Positions 54,964-64,000 of a stretch of 64,000 bases of DNA are shown one piece after another (within the stretch, counting starts at the first letter, position 1; each line of letters starts with the position of its first letter). The DNA is taken from NCBI RefSeq assembly GCF_014698845.1, contig NZ_JACJTV010000001.1:248001-312000 (forward strand), read 5' to 3'. The translations under genes were made by a program, and so were the position numbers. A model generated the notes under the pieces. The model ran no database searches, had not been told where the DNA came from, and saw only the letters and a list, made by a program, of their open reading frames with translations. The DNA comes from Coleofasciculus sp. FACHB-1120. Its GTDB lineage: Bacteria > Cyanobacteriota > Cyanobacteriia > Cyanobacteriales > FACHB-T130.

Positions 54964-57582
54964 CTACTTTTCCGTCAGCGTAAAAACGCCATCCCAGTTA
55001 TCAGGAGGTGGTTCTTGGAGAAACAACTGACAGCGTTTCAGGTGCAAAGCAGCCGCTTTGTCGTTTTTATCAATTTCTTCCAGAATGGTGCCAAACTCAC
55101 CCATCGCGCGAGTAAACTTACGATTTAAGTAATAGTCACGTCCCTTATGGTAAAGATCGATTACCGCTCTCTTTTCATCGGAAATTTTCTCTTCCCGCAG
55201 CCCCACCAGTTCATAGATATTAACCGGCGTATTCTTACCTTTGACTCGAATACAGTCAAGCTCTCTTGTCCAAATTAAATCTTTGCAAGGCTGATAAGTG
55301 CTTTCGCTAATCACAATATCGCAACCATATTGCTTGCTAGCACCTTCTAAGCGAGATCCCAAATTCACTTCGTCGCCAATTGCGGTGAACTCCATGCGCT
55401 TACTGGAGCCAATGTTACCGCTAATTACCGTACCGGAATTAATCCCAATCCCAATCTTAAACGTTGGGAATCCTATGTTTTGGCGACAGGCATTAAATTC
55501 TGTCAAACGATGCCGCATTTCGACGGCTGTTTGTACCGACATCCAGGCATGATCCTGCAAGGGTAAGGGAGAACCAAAGACTGCCATAATGGCATCGCCA
55601 ATATATTTATCGAGGGTGCCTTTGTGTCTAAAAACAGCATCTACCATCGACTCAAAATATTCATTGAGCATCTGCACCACATCTTCTGCATTCATGCTTT
55701 CGGTTAAGGTGGTGTAACTGCGAATATCTGAGAACAAGATGGAAACTTCTTTTTTATCGCCCCCTAGTTTGGCGTCACCGCTATTGATTAACTGTTCTGC
55801 CAATTCTTGAGTCATGTAGCGGTACATCGTACTCTTGAGGCGCTTCTCTTGAGAGATGTCATCCATCACTACCAGGGCACCGTAGACGTTGTTATTGTCG
55901 CTGGCATCCGCAATGGAGTTAATTGACAGGTGAATGCTATGTTGTTGTTCTTCTGTCGAGAGCAAAGTTTGATCGGGGTAGTATTGTTGGCGGCTTTTTT
56001 CTTCAGCGGCGTCTATCGCAGCTTTAAACCATTTAGAAAAGTCACCTTCTTTGATGCGGATCAGATCGGCAATTTTTCTACCTTCTATTTGATCTTCATT
56101 TTTAAATCCTAAGAGTCGCTTGGCGCTTTCATTCGCTGCAATAATCTGACCGGATTTATCAGTCGAGAGAACTCCATTAGAAAGGCTGCGGAGAATATCA
56201 CGCTGCATTTGTTCTTGCTGTTTGACCGTCGCAAACAATTTGGCATTTTGCAGCGCTACACCGGCTTGAATATTAAATGCTTCCATGAAAGCTTCATCGC
56301 TTTGATTAAAGCTTGCCTTCCAGCATTCAGGGGGTTCGGGCCAAGTTTCCGGATTATAAGAGGGGAATTCTCCCTGCTTTTTCTTATTTACAAGTTGGGT
56401 GACACCAATCAACGCTTTATCGGCGTTAAAGATTGGCATACATAATAAGCTACAAGTGCGATAGCCATTTGCCTGATCGACTTGTTTAGACACTTCAGAA
56501 TCTGGATCGGCATAGAGATCAAAGGAGATATTCAGGGGTTTGCCAGATTCAGCAACTTTACCGACATAACCTTTTCCAACTGGCACTCGCAGTTCTCGCA
56601 TGGAACCGTCGGAAAGAGGGATTCGTGTCCATAAGTCATGGCGATCGCTATCTAACAGCCACAGAGTGCTACGATCTGCATTCATCAGCTCCTGGGCTTC
56701 ATGCATGACCCGTTTCAGGGTATCTTCTAAGTCGAGATTGCTCTGGCTTAAGGATCGAGTCGCCTTCATCAAGGCATCAGAAGCCCGCTGTCTCTGCGTT
56801 GCCATGTAAAAAGAGCGGGAACTTTCCAGAATCAGGCGAATGGAAGGAGCAAATTCGGCAAATATTATTTCATCTTTTGAAGTAAAGCCATTGAGATCGA
56901 TTCTTTCCGCTAACGGCTTTCCTGGCTGATTAGGTAAATTTAATTTATTAATTAATTGAACGACTGCAACTAAATTTTCCTCTTCGTTTACCAGAGGTAA
57001 AGTCAACATTGTATAGGTGCGATAGCCATTTTCCTGGTCTTTCTTCTTGGCGAACGCAGAGCGGGGATCTTCGTAAAAATCAAAAGGAATATTAATACTT
57101 TTCTTATGGGTTGCAACCTCACCTGCAATCCCTTTATCGGCAGGAATCCGCAACTCTAAAGGTCGCCCCTCTGCACCTTCGGCAAGAATTGACCAGAGTT
57201 GGTTCTTTTCTTCATCCAGTAAATAGATTGTTGTGCGATCTGCACCAAGTAATTCTCCGGTTTTCAAGGTAATGGCATTCAACATTTCTTGAAGAATGGC
57301 ATCAAAACCCTGACTATCAGTCAACATTGACAGGGTTTGATTGACTACCTGGAGCTTTTCTTCGACACCTGTGACAACTTCTTTGAAAGTTTCCTTATTC
57401 AGTGGGGCAAGAAGTGCCGTAAAACTTCCTTCTTTTGTGGCTAATGCACCACCCGTACCTGTAGGAATACTTGTAGAGGTTTGGGGAATTTGATTCCCCA
57501 TTTGATTTTCATCGTGAGGAACAACATCAATCACCCTGTCTGTATCGTTCCAAGCATGCTTTTTGGTAGATGAAGGTGTCAT
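54964..57582 (-). CDS. cyaB: GAF-GAF-PAS class III adenylate cyclase (CyaB type)
   Basis: The 872-aa protein matches Anabaena CyaB1/CyaB2 architecture. GAF-A (about 95-255) and GAF-B (285-445) each contain the cyclic-nucleotide NKFDE motif: NK212-213 with F233/D237/E238, and NK399-400 with F425/D429/E430. Then come PAS (460-580), the cyclase domain (605-790) and a helical TPR-like tail. Cyclase residues visible: metal-binding Asp in FSDIRSYTTL (619) and GDAIMAVFG (663), adenine-selecting Lys728, Asp737, transition-state Asn740 and Arg744. cAMP binding to a GAF is known to activate such enzymes (positive feedback). All catalytic residues are intact, so activity is expected. Confidence 0.94.
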   Translation of the reverse strand: MTPSSTKKHAWNDTDRVIDVVPHDENQMGNQIPQTSTSIPTGTGGALATKEGSFTALLAPLNKETFKEVVTGVEEKLQVVNQTLSMLTDSQGFDAILQEMLNAITLKTGELLGADRTTIYLLDEEKNQLWSILAEGAEGRPLELRIPADKGIAGEVATHKKSINIPFDFYEDPRSAFAKKKDQENGYRTYTMLTLPLVNEEENLVAVVQLINKLNLPNQPGKPLAERIDLNGFTSKDEIIFAEFAPSIRLILESSRSFYMATQRQRASDALMKATRSLSQSNLDLEDTLKRVMHEAQELMNADRSTLWLLDSDRHDLWTRIPLSDGSMRELRVPVGKGYVGKVAESGKPLNISFDLYADPDSEVSKQVDQANGYRTCSLLCMPIFNADKALIGVTQLVNKKKQGEFPSYNPETWPEPPECWKASFNQSDEAFMEAFNIQAGVALQNAKLFATVKQQEQMQRDILRSLSNGVLSTDKSGQIIAANESAKRLLGFKNEDQIEGRKIADLIRIKEGDFSKWFKAAIDAAEEKSRQQYYPDQTLLSTEEQQHSIHLSINSIADASDNNNVYGALVVMDDISQEKRLKSTMYRYMTQELAEQLINSGDAKLGGDKKEVSILFSDIRSYTTLTESMNAEDVVQMLNEYFESMVDAVFRHKGTLDKYIGDAIMAVFGSPLPLQDHAWMSVQTAVEMRHRLTEFNACRQNIGFPTFKIGIGINSGTVISGNIGSSKRMEFTAIGDEVNLGSRLEGASKQYGCDIVISESTYQPCKDLIWTRELDCIRVKGKNTPVNIYELVGLREEKISDEKRAVIDLYHKGRDYYLNRKFTRAMGEFGTILEEIDKNDKAAALHLKRCQLFLQEPPPDNWDGVFTLTEK

Positions 57583-57737
57583 AGATTTTTTCAGATGCCT
57601 GAAGTTGAGCGAGGTACGAGGCGGTGGAATTATCCTACAAATTTAACAGCCAAACTTTTTGTGCCTGATGAGCAAATGCCATACTACTTACTCAACAGTT
57701 TACTCTTTGTTTTGGAGTTGGAGAGAGGGCAGGTTAT

Positions 57738-59612
57738 TTATTTGTTGTCATTGGTCTTGCGTCCATTATGTTTGACTGCGGCTTGAGCTAGCAAGGACTC
57801 TGCAAAAGCGATCGCATCTTTAGCAGAGTGTCCCCCGGCTAGCGTTGCTAATTCTTGGCGACGAGTCTGGTGATTGTCAAGCACGCTGACTCGAACCACT
57901 GTGCGTTCGGAAGCCTGAAGGATGTAAGATGTCGGATCTTCTTCCCGGAGTCCTTGAATTGCTCTCTCTAAGGGGAGGGTTGGATGAATTGCTTCGGCGT
58001 CGGTTGTTGAAACTTCGCCCTTTTTCCCCGCCTTCCGGGCAGAATCTGGCTTTTGGCTTCCTTCAACGACGTGTTTATCGACGCGGAAATGGCGGTCAGC
58101 CATTGCGGCGACGAGGGGTTGGTGAGTAACGCAAAGAACTTGGTGTCCCTGAGAAAGTTGGTGGAGTTTCTCTGCGATCGCTTGGGCAACCCGTCCAGAC
58201 ACCCCGACATCAATTTCGTCAAAAATTAGGGTTCCGGCGGCTTCCAGTTGCGAGAAACAAGCTTTCAGCGCCAGCAGAAAGCGGCTCATTTCTCCCCCAG
58301 AAGCAGTGGCAGATAGCGGTTGCAGGGGTTCGCCTGGATTGGGACTAAAATAAAAGGCGATCGCGTCGGCACCTGTTGCGGTTGGGGGACAAGGGGTAAT
58401 TTTGACTTGAAACTGCACCTTTTCCATCGCTAGAGGCTTAAGTTCCTCCACGAGTCTGTTTTCTAGTTCGTTAGCAGCAACGCGGCGCAAAGCTGTCAAC
58501 TGGTCAGCTTGAGATGTCAAGGTTTCATGACATTGGAAATAGATTTTTTCCAGTTCTTCGAGGGAGTGACCGCTATCGGTGAGGAGAGCAAGTTCCGCTT
58601 GGATGCTCTGACTGTAAGCGATCGCTTCCTCTAACGTTGGACCATACTTGCGGCAAATCTGCTTCAGGGTGCGGATGCGCTCTTCCACTTCCCCCAGTCG
58701 CTGGGGATCGGCCTCTAAAGAAGCACCGTAAGCATTAATTTGCTGTCCGGCTTCCACCACTTGCGCCAGAGCCGTACTCACCATATCCAGAACGGGTTGC
58801 AGCGTGGCATCATACGTCACCATATCAGTCAACGTGGCTTCGGCTTGACCCAATAAGTCTGCACCCGCTGACTCCCCGGCATCATTTTGATAAAGAGCTT
58901 GATAAACCTGATAACTCAGCTGTTGTAACTCCACCACATGACTTAAGCGCTGGCGTTCTTGTTCGAGCTGTTCTGGTTCATCCGGTTCGCTCAAATTAGC
59001 AGCAGTCAATTCTTGGGCTTGATACTGTAGCAAGTCGAGCCGTTGCAAGCGTTGCTGCTCAGACTGACGGCGTTTGTCTAGGCGATCTCGTGCCTGTTGA
59101 CACTCAAGATTGGCAGCTTGAACGACTGAGCGTTGCTGTAGCACCGGATCGCCACCATAGACATCCAGCAACTCTCTCTGAAGCGCGGGTGCCACGAGTT
59201 GCACGGTTTGACCTTGGGCAGTAATTTCTACTAAGCGATCGCGCAGGCGATCCATCAATTGCCGGTTGACAAGAACGCCATTCACGCGAGAGCGGCTGCG
59301 GAGGCTTCCTTGCAGACAGGCAATCTCCCGACAACAAACTACGGCTGTATCATCCAGCAGCTCGATCTCTTGTTCGGAGAGCCACTCGGTCACAACTCGG
59401 TCAACCTTGAAGGTGGCTTCCACCAAAGCGCGATCGCTACCTGTGCGAATCGACCATTTGCTGACTTTCCCGCCTAAGGCGGCGTCAATCGCATCCAGGA
59501 TAATCGACTTTCCCGCGCCGGTTTCGCCGGTCAGAACATTCAACCCAGAGCCAAATTCAAGCTCCAGATGGTCAATCAAGGCAAAGTTTTCAATCCGTAG
59601 GGACAGGAGCAT
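57738..59612 (-). CDS. recN: DNA repair protein RecN
   Basis: About 624 aa. The SMC-like ATPase of double-strand-break repair has Walker A LTGETGAGKSI, long central coiled coils (about 170-380), signature SGGEMSRFLLALK and Walker B LIFDEIDVGVSGR. The start ATG 59612 (MLLSLRIENFALIDHLELEF) matches the family; the 59672 frame adds a non-conserved hydrophobic prefix. A C-terminal extra segment (about 520-570, HVVEGSQKPDSARKAGKKGE) is longer than usual and basic. It is divergent from the ABC1 kinase gene. Confidence 0.95.
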   Translation of the reverse strand: MLLSLRIENFALIDHLELEFGSGLNVLTGETGAGKSIILDAIDAALGGKVSKWSIRTGSDRALVEATFKVDRVVTEWLSEQEIELLDDTAVVCCREIACLQGSLRSRSRVNGVLVNRQLMDRLRDRLVEITAQGQTVQLVAPALQRELLDVYGGDPVLQQRSVVQAANLECQQARDRLDKRRQSEQQRLQRLDLLQYQAQELTAANLSEPDEPEQLEQERQRLSHVVELQQLSYQVYQALYQNDAGESAGADLLGQAEATLTDMVTYDATLQPVLDMVSTALAQVVEAGQQINAYGASLEADPQRLGEVEERIRTLKQICRKYGPTLEEAIAYSQSIQAELALLTDSGHSLEELEKIYFQCHETLTSQADQLTALRRVAANELENRLVEELKPLAMEKVQFQVKITPCPPTATGADAIAFYFSPNPGEPLQPLSATASGGEMSRFLLALKACFSQLEAAGTLIFDEIDVGVSGRVAQAIAEKLHQLSQGHQVLCVTHQPLVAAMADRHFRVDKHVVEGSQKPDSARKAGKKGEVSTTDAEAIHPTLPLERAIQGLREEDPTSYILQASERTVVRVSVLDNHQTRRQELATLAGGHSAKDAIAFAESLLAQAAVKHNGRKTNDNK

Positions 59613-59891
59613 GGAGCAAAATTCACCTTGAGGGAAGAGGGCAGGCAGTAGCAACCCAGTGAACAATGGCAAGTGCGAAGCATTTGATGCTGTGCGAGTT
59701 ATTTAAAACAGGTACTGGGCTACCAAACTTAGTTTAGTGTTTAGTTTTAAGTCCCGAAGCTTTTTCAGGGTAGCGGGAAATTGACCGAACTGGCATTGTG
59801 CCCAGCCAGAGCCGGCGTACCTTGTCCTGGCGCTTCCCTCACTTATTGTTACAATACTTAACAGAGTTGCTCTGAGTCGGTTCCCAAGCTT

Positions 59892-62003
59892 ATGAATGTA
59901 AAAAGAGTCTCCCCTATGTCACATCGGACAGACGCAAGCGATCGCATTCCGACACCTACAATAGATGCGATGAACAAGGCTGCCCAGATAGCATCCGCCG
60001 CGCCAGGAGAGCCGGTGATGGTGGAGTATGAGCTGACGCCGACAGCAGAGCAATATCCAGCAGTCGTGGCTGCCAAAACCGCCTATATCCAAGCAGAAGA
60101 ACTGCGCTACAACCCCGCCGCCATTACCGAGTACTACCGGAGACATCCATTCCAAGTTTGGGGGCGATTGTTCAACATTCTGGCACCGCTACTCCGCTTT
60201 GGTTTGGGTTTGTGGTGGGACAAGCAAACAGGTCGAGTTCCCAAAAACGAGCGAAAACGGGCAATTCAACTGCGAAAAATCATTACTAGACTGGGACCTG
60301 CTTATATTAAGGTCGGACAAGCGCTTTCAACCCGACCGGACTTAGTTCCGACGACTTATTTAGACGAACTGAGCCACCTGCAAGACCAGCTGCCACCTTT
60401 TCCCAATGAATTAGCTTATCGGTTTATTGAGGAAGAATTAGGCGATCGCCCCGAACAAATTTACGCCGAACTCTCCCCCACCCCCGTAGCCGCTGCCTCC
60501 TTGGGACAAGTCTACAAAGGCAAACTCAAGACTGGCGAAACCGTTGCTGTGAAGGTGCAGCGTCCGGGCTTAAGAGAAAACATTGCCCTAGATATCTACA
60601 TCCTGCGTACCCTTGCTGGATGGGCGCAGAGAAATCTCAAGCAGGTGCGGAGCGACCTCGTCTCCATCATGGATGAATTTGGCACCCGCATCTATGAAGA
60701 GATGGACTATACCCAAGAGGGTCACAACGCCGAGCGCTTTGCCTCTCTATACGGTCACTTACCAGATATTTATATCCCCAAGATTTACTGGCAATACACC
60801 CAGCGTCGCGTCCTGACAATGGAGTGGATTAATGGGACAAAATTGACCCAGCCAGAGGCACTCCGCGCTCAGGGAATTGATGCCGTTCATTTAATCGAGG
60901 TAGGCGTTCAGTGTTCGCTGCGGCAATTGCTAGAACATGGCTTTTTCCACGCTGACCCCCATCCAGGTAACTTGTTAGCGACAACTGACGGTCAACTCGC
61001 TTATCTAGACTTCGGCATGATGAGCGATGTAAAGCCTTATCAGCGGTATGGCTTAATTGAAGCCGTGGTTCACATGGTCAACCGGGACTTTGAAGGCTTA
61101 GCCCGCGACTACGTGAATCTAGAGTTTTTAACCCCAGACACTGACCTAACCCCGATCATCCCAGCTCTTTCCAAGGTTTTCAGCAACGCGCTGGGAGCCA
61201 GTGTCGCGGAGATGAACTTTAAGAGCATCACCGATGATATGTCGGCGTTGATGTATGAGTATCCCTTCCGCGTTCCAGCCTACTACGCGCTGATTATCCG
61301 CTCTCTAGTGACGTTAGAGGGGATTGCGATTAATGTCGATCCCAATTTTAAAGTTCTCAGTAAGGCGTATCCCTACGTTGCCAAGCGGCTCTTAACCGAC
61401 CCTTCGCCGGAATTGCGGGCATCCCTGCGCGACCTCCTGTTTAAAGACGGCAGCTTCCGCTGGAATCGTCTGGAAAACCTGTTAAAAAATGCCCGTTTTA
61501 GTGACGATTATGACCTGACCCAGGTGCTGAACCAAACCCTAGACTTTCTGTTCTCAGAGCGAGGGGCATTCATCCGGGAACACCTAACGGATGAAATTGT
61601 TAAGGGTATTGATACGCTGGGACGCCGCACCTTCCAAAATGTCACGTATTCGCTGCGGGAACGGGTGGGGATGACAGTAAATGAGGCACCGCCGTCGGTA
61701 GAAACGTCCGCCAGTCTGGATCATATTAAGCGGATTTGGGATATTCTCCAAGAAACGAACGGCTTTGACCCGATGCAACTACTGCCTGTGATTCCGCAAT
61801 TTCTGATGAAGCCAGAAACTCAGCGCATGGGTCAAAAAATTGCCGGTGGTTTGGTGCAGCGAGTGGCGGCGCGGTTGATTCGGGACGTTTTACTTCAGGA
61901 TGCGCCCCCAAAAGCCTCCCAGAACGGTCACAAACCACGCACTTATCCCCCAACATCCCCAACATCCCCACGCTTAGCGTTGCCGCCTGCTGCCGTGAGA
62001 TAG
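59892..62003 (+). CDS. ABC1/AarF/UbiB-family atypical kinase
   Basis: The 703-aa protein has an ABC1K core (about residues 110-400). The KxGQ helix is in GPAYIKVGQALSTRPDLVP, an Ala-rich nucleotide loop in PVAAASLGQVYKG, Lys in VAVKVQRPG, the catalytic His/Asp in HGFFHADPHPGNLL and metal-binding Asp in LAYLDFGMM. A long helical C-terminus follows. Relatives regulate plastoquinone, tocopherol and other prenylquinone metabolism in thylakoids and plastoglobule-like bodies; which quinone is unknown. The N-terminal about 45 residues are poorly conserved, so an internal start is possible. A hairpin terminator follows (62100-62131). Confidence 0.93.
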   Translation: MNVKRVSPMSHRTDASDRIPTPTIDAMNKAAQIASAAPGEPVMVEYELTPTAEQYPAVVAAKTAYIQAEELRYNPAAITEYYRRHPFQVWGRLFNILAPLLRFGLGLWWDKQTGRVPKNERKRAIQLRKIITRLGPAYIKVGQALSTRPDLVPTTYLDELSHLQDQLPPFPNELAYRFIEEELGDRPEQIYAELSPTPVAAASLGQVYKGKLKTGETVAVKVQRPGLRENIALDIYILRTLAGWAQRNLKQVRSDLVSIMDEFGTRIYEEMDYTQEGHNAERFASLYGHLPDIYIPKIYWQYTQRRVLTMEWINGTKLTQPEALRAQGIDAVHLIEVGVQCSLRQLLEHGFFHADPHPGNLLATTDGQLAYLDFGMMSDVKPYQRYGLIEAVVHMVNRDFEGLARDYVNLEFLTPDTDLTPIIPALSKVFSNALGASVAEMNFKSITDDMSALMYEYPFRVPAYYALIIRSLVTLEGIAINVDPNFKVLSKAYPYVAKRLLTDPSPELRASLRDLLFKDGSFRWNRLENLLKNARFSDDYDLTQVLNQTLDFLFSERGAFIREHLTDEIVKGIDTLGRRTFQNVTYSLRERVGMTVNEAPPSVETSASLDHIKRIWDILQETNGFDPMQLLPVIPQFLMKPETQRMGQKIAGGLVQRVAARLIRDVLLQDAPPKASQNGHKPRTYPPTSPTSPRLALPPAAVR

Positions 62004-62099
62004 GGCTGTAGAGACCATCGGGGCACGGGTCATTGAAGAGCGATCGCTCTGCTGACAATTTTGGTAAGAATAATATCGTTCAATTGAACGCGATCTTAG

Positions 62100-62131
62100 G
62101 TTGGGTGAAGCATTAGCGACACCCAACTTTT
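62100..62131 (+). terminator. Probable terminator after the ABC1 kinase gene
   Basis: GTTGGGTG (62100-62107) pairs with CACCCAAC (62120-62127) around a 12-base loop and runs into TTTTGCTTTATT. The arms also resemble a dispersed cyanobacterial repeat. Confidence 0.6.
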
Positions 62132-62302
62132 GCTTTATTCGGTTGGGTTTCTTGGCTCAACCTCGACTTCTACGGGGAGAGGAGCTTGAAGTTTGATGGG
62201 GAACATTGCAAGAAAGCTAAGTTTGGGGCGATCGCTTCCCGACTCTTGCTAACCTAAAGCAGCATAGGTTGCCAACTAGATAAATCTCTAAGGATTTTGC
62301 TT

Positions 62303-63082
62303 ATGAACGCACAACCACAGATTATTAGACAAAGTGAGTTACTCAATCGGCTGGTGCTAGATCGCAGTACAGCAGAAGAAGTTGGTCGGGTAGATCAATT
62401 GTGGTTAAATCCTCAATCGCACCAAGTTATAGGTTTTACCTGCAAGTCAGGATTTTTGGGTAGCCTGAAACAGGTGTTTAGGTGGGAGCAAATTACTACG
62501 ATTGGCTCCGATAGTCTTATCGTCAACAATACTCCAGAAGTTATTGAACCCGAAACGCCAATTCAGAAAATTTCTTTAATTGGACATGAGGTGTGGACTG
62601 ACGCTGGCAACAAAGCGGGCAAAATTGTAGACTATCTCTTCAATTTTAAAACCGGCGCTGTCATTAATTATTTATTTGTTTCTAGTGGTTGGCGCGGCGT
62701 TTTAAATGGTGTTTATTTGCTCCCGGTAGAAGCGATTTCTAGTACGGGTAGTAAACGAGCGCTGGTCACGGATGCCATTGTCCAAACTCCTCAACAGTAC
62801 GCCGAGGGACTCAATCAAAAAATGAGTCAAGCGGCAGAGTTACTCAGAGAAGACTATAAGAAAACTCAGGATGATTTAGAAGCGCTAAAGCGCAGCGCTC
62901 AAAATATTGCTGAACAAGTCAAAGATACGACTGAAACAATGACTAGCATAGCTAAAGAAAAACTTTCTGAGGCGAAGCAGCAACAAGACGCGTCTCAACC
63001 AAATGAGACGATAAAAACGATTGATACGACGGCTCAGCCTTTACCGAGTGAGCCTCCAGAGCTACCTGGAAACACTAATTAA
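62303..63082 (+). CDS. PRC-barrel domain protein
   Basis: The 259-aa protein has two PRC-barrel-like halves: residues about 8-75 (IRQSELLNRLVLDRSTAEEV, QLWLNPQSHQVIGFTCK) and 90-165 (GHEVWTDAGNKAGKIVDYLF), then a helical, charged C-terminal tail (about 170-259). PRC-barrel proteins in this group of organisms are thought to help organise photosynthetic or RNA-related complexes, but none is specifically implied. ATG 62303 is chosen because AAGGA sits nine bases ahead; the track start at 62297 is TTG. It is followed closely by a convergent histidine kinase gene. Confidence 0.88.
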   Translation: MNAQPQIIRQSELLNRLVLDRSTAEEVGRVDQLWLNPQSHQVIGFTCKSGFLGSLKQVFRWEQITTIGSDSLIVNNTPEVIEPETPIQKISLIGHEVWTDAGNKAGKIVDYLFNFKTGAVINYLFVSSGWRGVLNGVYLLPVEAISSTGSKRALVTDAIVQTPQQYAEGLNQKMSQAAELLREDYKKTQDDLEALKRSAQNIAEQVKDTTETMTSIAKEKLSEAKQQQDASQPNETIKTIDTTAQPLPSEPPELPGNTN

Positions 63083-63133
63083 GCGAATGGGAGAAGAAAT
63101 TGATGATGAAGCGCATCAAATAATCTTTACTTA

Positions 63134-64000
63134 TCATTTTTGATTCAGTTGATTGAGCGGCAACTTAACGGTAAAAGTCGTGCCACTGCCAACTTCACTT
63201 TTGATAGCGATCGCTCCATCGTGTAAATCCACACACTCTTTAACGATTGTTAATCCCAACCCTGTACCAGAGATTGTACCAACATTCCTTCCTCGATGGA
63301 ATCGCTCAAACAAGCGTAGTTGGTCTTCTTTGGGGATTCCGATTCCCTCGTCCTGAATTTGGAAGATTGCCTGACGATCTTGACAGATCAGTTCAAAATG
63401 AACTTTGCCACCTCTGGGAGAATATTTAATTGCATTTGAAAGCAAATGATCAATAATTTGTCGCAGCAGCTTTTTATCCAGGTAGGCGTTACTACACTGG
63501 CCTTGATGAATAAAAGTAATCGCGTGTTGTGAGCCAATGCTAACTTGCAATTCTTCCACCAACTCGCGGCTAAATTCTACTAAATCCAGCGGTATGGGAT
63601 TAATCTCTAACTTGCCAGCCTCTGTTTTATCAAGAAGGAGGATGTCGTTTAACAACCGAGCCATTTGTTTGCTAGCGATTCTTATTTTCTGGAAATGCGA
63701 GTCCTTTTGCACGTCAGACAACTTGTGTTTGTAGCGTTCCAGTAATTCAGCAGACATGGAGATAATTGTCAGCGGCGTGCGGAATTCGTGAGATGCAGCC
63801 CTGATGAAGCGAGATTTGAGATTGCTGAGTTCTTTTTCTTGTTCCAGTGCTTTGCGGGTTTGTTCCGCCTGCTGGTGGCGTTCGGTGATGTCACGCAATA
63901 GCCAGCGCAAACCGATTAAGTTGCTGGAGCGATCGCGTATAGCCGCCACGTTCAGTGCAGCTGGGAACGGCGGCTGACCTTTTGAGGGTTGTAAGCGCAC
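63134..64000 (-). CDS. PAS-histidine kinase, N-terminus cut by window edge
   Basis: The frame is open through base 64000, so the N-terminus is missing. About 288 residues are present: the end of a PAS/PAC domain (GLRWLLRDITERHQQAEQT), HisKA with AASHEFRTPLTIISMSAELL and an HATPase (DEGIGI, GTGLGLTIV). It resembles orthodox membrane-or-soluble PAS kinases rather than the DLKAPLRAI type. No regulator is visible within the window. It is convergent with the PRC-barrel gene, 51 bp away. Confidence 0.9.
   Translation of the reverse strand: MRLQPSKGQPPFPAALNVAAIRDRSSNLIGLRWLLRDITERHQQAEQTRKALEQEKELSNLKSRFIRAASHEFRTPLTIISMSAELLERYKHKLSDVQKDSHFQKIRIASKQMARLLNDILLLDKTEAGKLEINPIPLDLVEFSRELVEELQVSIGSQHAITFIHQGQCSNAYLDKKLLRQIIDHLLSNAIKYSPRGGKVHFELICQDRQAIFQIQDEGIGIPKEDQLRLFERFHRGRNVGTISGTGLGLTIVKECVDLHDGAIAIKSEVGSGTTFTVKLPLNQLNQK

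Overview
The window comes from a cyanobacterium, most probably a filamentous one. HIP1 sites (GCGATCGC) are scattered throughout. There is ndhL next to a DUF3007 gene and trpA, a tRNA-Leu(UAA) split by a group I intron, an orphan homologue of the orange carotenoid protein C-terminal domain, DUF928, and a filament-associated amidase. Intergenic heptanucleotide repeats (gagtttt / cagtcct types) and palindromic dispersed repeats are abundant, as in Nostoc/Oscillatoria-type genomes. I cannot name the species.

Layout. 1-2.7 kb: 3' truncated hslO (Hsp33), a small hypothetical gene and a DUF928 gene. 2.8-11.5 kb: a minus-strand signalling block of three histidine kinases and one Rcp1-like response regulator; two of the kinases are close paralogues in their catalytic halves. 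12.2-15.5 kb (plus strand): a NarL-type regulator, then a REC-GAF-PP2C phosphatase coupled to an RsbW-like kinase, a partner-switching module. 15.8-20.4 kb: carotenoid-binding CTDH, queG, a HAD phosphatase, a nonsense-interrupted restriction-endonuclease-like pseudogene and an orphan sugar-type ABC ATPase. 20.6-25.4 kb: a GyrA/ParC-type topoisomerase followed by two tandem response-regulator genes. They arose by a roughly 0.9-kb tandem duplication that left a dead fragment of the topoisomerase gene between them. 25.6-32.4 kb: DMT exporter, AT-rich AbiJ-like gene, LysR regulator, O-methyltransferase, lipoprotein and hypotheticals. 32.6-39.1 kb: amidase (TftA-like), pgl, two FHA proteins, tRNA-Leu with intron, ndhL, DUF3007, trpA.

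39.2-54.7 kb is a large chemosensory locus. On the minus strand, in transcription order, it holds a 1.7-kaa LOV/PAS/GAF histidine kinase, cheR-TPR, a tandem-domain cheW, an MCP, a cheA-REC hybrid and cheB, with a divergent cheY-like gene at the far end. The adaptation enzymes and the CheA-REC/CheR-TPR architecture resemble alternative-cellular-function (Wsp-like) arrays more than the usual cyanobacterial Pil/Tax phototaxis clusters. The canonical LOV motif suggests a blue-light input. 54.9-64 kb: a CyaB-type GAF-GAF-PAS adenylate cyclase, recN, an ABC1/UbiB kinase, a PRC-barrel protein and a kinase cut by the window end.

The strongest cross-cutting signal is that intergenic-type repeats lie in frame inside several proteins (ABC ATPase, CheA, QueG, LOV kinase, topoisomerase linker). 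The best candidates for new biology are the LOV-kinase/Che locus and the duplicated regulator pair.
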